Shown: positions 13,495 to 16,179 of the stretch, piece after piece | Layout: each line of letters starts with the position of its first letter | Position numbering within the stretch: position 1 is the first letter of the stretch | DNA from: Nitrospinae bacterium RIFCSPLOWO2_12_FULL_45_22 | GTDB taxonomy: Bacteria > 2-12-FULL-45-22 | Direction of reading: 5' to 3' | Length of the DNA: 16,179 nt | NCBI GenBank assembly: GCA_001803565.1 | Contig: MHDQ01000318.1 | Location: 1-16,179 of the forward strand | Position numbers and translations under genes: made by a program | The notes under the pieces: model-generated | Seen by the model: the letters and a program-made list of their open reading frames with translations, nothing else | Database searches by the model: none | Told to the model about the DNA's origin: nothing

Positions 13495-14604
13495 ATGCCG
13501 TTATTATTAGAGAATAGCCAAACAGTACCAGACCTGTCACCCCAAAATATATTGGACACTACCAGAGAAAAGTTCAAAAAGGTGGTGCAGGAATCTAAAC
13601 CCCTCTTTGCCTGGTTCAGCCTCACAGAGGAATGTGACCTGCGCTGCAAATACTGTTTTGCCGATTCCAGCAAGCCCGTGGAAAGCGAGCTCTCCACGGC
13701 TGAGGCACTCCATATTATAGATAATATTGCCGAGGCCGGCACCCAGGCCATTGTCTTTGGCGGTGGTGAGCCTACCTTAAGAAAAGACCTGTCTGAGATC
13801 GTGCAACATAGCTCTAGATATATGAGCGTCGCTATCAATACGAACGGCCAGGCCCTTGACCGATACTATATAGAGCGGTTAGCCCAGGCTGGTCTATCGC
13901 AGATAAAGATCAGTGTGGATGGCTTGCAAGATACCCATGACTGGAATCGGGGAAAGGGTAGTTTTGAAAAGGCTATAGAAGGGTTAAAGGCCGGTAAGGT
14001 TGCCGGCATCCCCAGGGTAATAATGATTGCTACTGTCTCTCAACGCAACTATAAAGAAGTATCCGGGATGGTAAAACTAGCTATGGAGCTAGGGGTAGAC
14101 TTTTCCGTGGTAGAATTCCTCCCCCTGGGTAGAGGGATGCAGGAAAAGGGCTGGGGCCTCACCCAGGACCAGACCAGGGATTTGCAGCGCTATCTGATGG
14201 AAGCCCGAAGGCTCTATGGGGCAAAACGGATAATCTTTGAAAACCGCTATATCATAACCGAAGATGAGCATGCCCAGAAGATATGTATTGATCCCAATAA
14301 ACCGGTGGATGTATTTGATTTTTGTGTGGGCTGCCCTAACGGAATATACCAGTACTGTATAAACGCCACTGGTAAAGTGACGGCAGGCGATATAACTACC
14401 CTGGAAATAGGGGACCTGAGGAAAGAAAAACTAGGCACCATATGGCGGGATTCCGATGTGCTTAACCTCTTGCGGGATAGAGAGAAGCTGAAAGGTAAAT
14501 GTGGCGATTGCGAATACAAGTATATCTGCGGGGGCTGCCGCAGAAGGGCCTATACTTATACCGGAGACCTTATGGCTGAAGACCCCGGCTGCTGGCGAAA
14601 ATAG
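13495..14604 (+). CDS. Radical SAM / SPASM-domain protein
   Basis: A 369-residue protein. The radical SAM cluster motif is C47-DLR-C51-KY-C54; GGGEPTLRKDL (89-99) is the SAM-binding loop. A C-terminal SPASM region with auxiliary-cluster cysteines includes C277, C280 and C288 (FCVGCPNGIYQYC), then C336, C339, C345, C348 and C366 (CGDCEYKYICGGCRRRA...PGCW). Such proteins modify peptides or proteins (anaerobic sulfatase maturases, PqqE-like) or make haem and cofactor derivatives (AhbC/NirJ-like). It sits 39 bp after the activase, with AGGGAG ahead of the ATG, so it is probably co-expressed with the glycyl radical enzyme. No candidate precursor peptide is visible beside it. It could modify the enzyme or a cofactor of the pathway. 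The family is clear; the substrate is unknown. Confidence 0.85.
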   Translation: MPLLLENSQTVPDLSPQNILDTTREKFKKVVQESKPLFAWFSLTEECDLRCKYCFADSSKPVESELSTAEALHIIDNIAEAGTQAIVFGGGEPTLRKDLSEIVQHSSRYMSVAINTNGQALDRYYIERLAQAGLSQIKISVDGLQDTHDWNRGKGSFEKAIEGLKAGKVAGIPRVIMIATVSQRNYKEVSGMVKLAMELGVDFSVVEFLPLGRGMQEKGWGLTQDQTRDLQRYLMEARRLYGAKRIIFENRYIITEDEHAQKICIDPNKPVDVFDFCVGCPNGIYQYCINATGKVTAGDITTLEIGDLRKEKLGTIWRDSDVLNLLRDREKLKGKCGDCEYKYICGGCRRRAYTYTGDLMAEDPGCWRK

Positions 14605-14734
14605 AAGGATTGTTGGCGCGAACAACGACGACAGAAATATATACCCAGGTAAGCAGCAAGTCATTAGGCAAGATAAAAAGGCCGTTGGACATTTTAACCC
14701 TGTAATTGCTCAATATCTTGTGGGGAATTAATAT

Positions 14735-14870
14735 CACCGCAGAGACGCGGAGAAGAAATTAAATGGGACACGGATAACACAGATTTAACGGATAGATTCG
14801 CTTCGCTCACTACAGGTTTGCTTAAATTTTTTATCTGTGTTAATCCCAACTATCCGTTATATCCATGTTC
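14735..14870. repeat. Imperfect palindromic dispersed repeat; main content of a gene-free gap
   Basis: CACCGCAGAGACGCGG (14735-14750) is followed by ACACGG, AACACAGAT and AACGGATAG on the left. The latter two recur inverted as ATCTGTGTT (14833-14841) and CTATCCGTT (14850-14858). The vocabulary resembles the element at 8411-8611. The gap 14605-15020 shows no convincing gene; besides this and the hairpin at 14897, I see nothing else in it. Confidence 0.6.
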
Positions 14871-14896
14871 TAAATGAATTGACAATATTTAATTAA

Positions 14897-14914
14897 CGCA
14901 GGCTAAAGCCTGCG
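14897..14914. repeat. Short dispersed hairpin repeat
   Basis: CGCAGGC-TAAA-GCCTGCG is a perfect 7-bp stem with a 4-nt loop, followed by ACTAC. Hairpins of the form GCAGGCTAAAGCCTGC..CTAC occur as dispersed repeats in many environmental bacteria. Confidence 0.6.
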
Positions 14915-15020
14915 ACTACCCCAAAACCGCATTAATAAAATGAAAATTCCTATGCTATCGAGTTAGGCGACATCCTTTAATAGCTAATAGATAAAGAATA
15001 TAATAAAAGGAGGTAAACTC

Positions 15021-15233
15021 ATGCATGAAAAGGAAATAGAGGTAAAAATACAGAAGCTTCCCGATGATTTGAGGGGAGAGGTTTTAGATTATGTGGACTT
15101 TCTGCTAAGCAAATATCAAAAAAGAGAAACTGTGAGGAAGAAATTCAAGTTCGACTGGGAAGGTGGACTATCAGAGATAAGAGAGAAATTTACTTCTGTT
15201 GTGCTACAACACAAGGCTTTGGAGTGGAGATAA
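15021..15233 (+). CDS. DUF2281 / VapB-like antitoxin
   Basis: A 70-residue protein starting at ATG 15021 behind AAAAGGAGGT with 7-nt spacing. KLPDDLRGEVLDYVDFLLSKYQK (18-40 approximately, partly quoted as LPDDLRGEVLDYVDFLL) is the DUF2281 signature; the basic, Trp-containing tail KFDWEGGLSEIREKFTS is also typical. These proteins are antitoxins encoded just ahead of PIN-domain VapC ribonucleases, which they bind and neutralise. Here the stop codon TAA overlaps the start codon of a VapC-like ORF by one base, the expected arrangement, but that toxin is broken after 12 codons (next entry). It is thus an orphan antitoxin. Confidence 0.8.
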   Translation: MHEKEIEVKIQKLPDDLRGEVLDYVDFLLSKYQKRETVRKKFKFDWEGGLSEIREKFTSVVLQHKALEWR

Positions 15234-15271
15234 TGTTTTTAGTGGATACGAATGTAGGAAGTCTATTATGA
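15233..15271 (+). pseudogene. Truncated VapC (PIN toxin) N-terminal stub
   Basis: ATG at 15233 overlaps the antitoxin stop and encodes MFLVDTNVGSLL, then TGA at 15269-15271. MFLVDTNV is the usual first strand of PIN toxins and includes the first catalytic Asp. The rest of the roughly 130-residue domain is missing and is not found in other frames. The stop overlaps the ATG of the next gene as ATGA, which suggests the downstream gene now uses this stub for translational coupling. Confidence 0.6.
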
Positions 15272-16179
15272 ACGAATTGATTGTGCAATATTATCATAGC
15301 AATAATCCTACCTGTCAAGTTGGTTATCGTTCTGAACCTGGCATACAAGAGACAGACAAGTTCCCGTTCACTTTCAGCCTTCCAAAGGAAGATCGGGAGC
15401 TTCTCCAGTGGTATCTTGAAGAGTATCTTACTTATCCCTACGGCGCCTTCCAAGACCGTGCAAAGCGTGCTGAAAAAGTCATTTCTGACCAGGGTGAGAA
15501 ACTATTTGCTGCAATCTTCCGCAATGAGAAGGATAAAAGTCAATCTGCCATCAGGTTCTATGACCGTGCTATGGAAAATCCAGCCGATTGCCACATCATT
15601 ATCCAGGCCGACCACCCCGCTGGCTGGTCCCTGCCATGGGAATTCATGTATGACCCTGCCTATGTATACCTTGTGCAAAAAGTAAGCGGATTTGTGCGGA
15701 GTCATCCTGGAGCTGGCGTTCATCTTAAACCCATACCCACGGATACACCTAAGATCAATATTCTGATGGTTATCTCTCGCCCGGGTGGCGAGGAAGATGT
15801 TCCTTTTCAATCGGTGGCCCGGCCTCTGATGGAGATATTTCGACCACACCGAGATCGCATTCAATGCGATGTTCTGCGTCCGCCAACTTATGAGCAGTTA
15901 CAAAAGGTACTGGCAGACAAACCAAATTTTTATCATATCTTACACTTTGACGGACATGGCGTATTCCCACATCCCGGAAGCATAGACCACCTTACCTTCC
16001 TGTTAGAGCAAGGGTCACCAGGACAACTTGTATTTGAAAAAGCCGGTGGCGGAAGCCGTTTTGTCTCTGGATCAGAACTTGGCAATCTGCTCTCAGGTAA
16101 AGGCATTCCAGTGGTGATGCTGAACGCATGTCAATCTGGTATGACCCACCCTGATATGCTATATCCCTCCATCGGTGGC
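15268..16179 (+). CDS. CHAT-domain (caspase-like) protein, 3' truncated by window edge
   Basis: The frame from ATG 15268 is open for 304 codons to the right edge. AGGA at 15256-15259 gives an 8-nt-spaced ribosome binding site. Residues 1-110 are an uncharacterised N-terminal part. GWSLPWEFMYDP (119-130) is the LPWE block common ahead of CHAT domains. HILHFDGHG (223-231) holds the catalytic His230, and VVMLNACQSG (282-291) the catalytic Cys288. CHAT proteins are clan-CD cysteine peptidases (caspase/separase relatives), often with TPR or NTPase domains behind them, and some act in defence or cell-death systems. What follows here is unseen. The gene is fused onto a broken toxin-antitoxin locus, a sign of recombination. 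The family is secure from the His/Cys motifs; the target is unknown. Confidence 0.85.
   Translation, partial: MNELIVQYYHSNNPTCQVGYRSEPGIQETDKFPFTFSLPKEDRELLQWYLEEYLTYPYGAFQDRAKRAEKVISDQGEKLFAAIFRNEKDKSQSAIRFYDRAMENPADCHIIIQADHPAGWSLPWEFMYDPAYVYLVQKVSGFVRSHPGAGVHLKPIPTDTPKINILMVISRPGGEEDVPFQSVARPLMEIFRPHRDRIQCDVLRPPTYEQLQKVLADKPNFYHILHFDGHGVFPHPGSIDHLTFLLEQGSPGQLVFEKAGGGSRFVSGSELGNLLSGKGIPVVMLNACQSGMTHPDMLYPSIGG

Noticed and set aside
14501-14731. A 76-codon frame overlapping the end of the SPASM gene
   Set aside because: It mostly overlaps coding sequence in another frame, has no good ribosome binding site and no recognisable motif.
14735-14914. CRISPR array in the repeat-rich gap
   Set aside because: Repeats are inverted, differ from one another, and are not regularly spaced with unique spacers.

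Overview
The window reads as chromosome of a strict anaerobe. It is dense in oxygen-sensitive enzymes: 2-hydroxyacyl-CoA dehydratase/benzoyl-CoA reductase-type subunits, polyferredoxins, an iron-sulfur flavoprotein, a glycyl radical enzyme with its activase, a SPASM radical SAM protein and a B12-dependent acyl-CoA mutase. Ribosome binding sites are strong (AAGGAGG type), promoters look like ordinary sigma-70, and many intergenic gaps carry palindromic repeats of the kind scattered through genomes of anaerobic Desulfobacterota, Chloroflexota and some Firmicutes. I cannot fix the lineage from the sequence.

Layout. (1) Positions 2-3539, plus strand: a 5'-truncated HgdB-like subunit, a second HgdB-like subunit, and a winged-helix/Cys-rich/2x[4Fe-4S] protein, in one operon. 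(2) Positions 3558-6873, minus strand, convergent with the first: large and small subunits of a split B12-dependent acyl-CoA mutase, then hypB and hypA. A good promoter lies at 6958-6986. (3) Positions 7157-8263, minus strand: a paralogue of the Cys-rich ferredoxin protein, with a TTGACA-17-TATTAA promoter overlapped by a perfect 13-bp palindrome. (4) Positions 8871-14604, plus strand: iron-sulfur flavoprotein, a glycyl radical enzyme resembling the X-succinate synthases, its activating enzyme, and a SPASM radical SAM protein. Palindromic repeats sit in two of the gaps. (5) Positions 14605-15020: a gene-free repeat stretch. (6) Positions 15021-16179: a DUF2281/VapB-like antitoxin, a 12-codon stub of its VapC toxin, and directly overlapping it a CHAT-domain (caspase-like) gene that runs off the right edge.

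How the genes may work together. A glycyl radical enzyme of the fumarate-adding type, a coenzyme-B12 carbon-skeleton mutase and a radical dehydratase/reductase together resemble the logic of anaerobic hydrocarbon or aromatic-compound degradation: C-H activation, CoA ester, skeleton rearrangement, dehydration or reduction. Both signature enzymes depart from their models at substrate-contact positions. The glycyl radical enzyme has the CMAP..TG loop of benzylsuccinate synthase but no Arg where that enzyme has its fumarate-binding Arg. The mutase has lost the residues that contact the succinyl carboxylate (Tyr to Ser, Arg to Lys) and the catalytic His (to Asn). I read this as a possible undescribed anaerobic pathway with an unusual substrate. 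That is an inference from motifs recalled from memory, not from alignments. The right edge belongs to a different, defence-like accessory segment.
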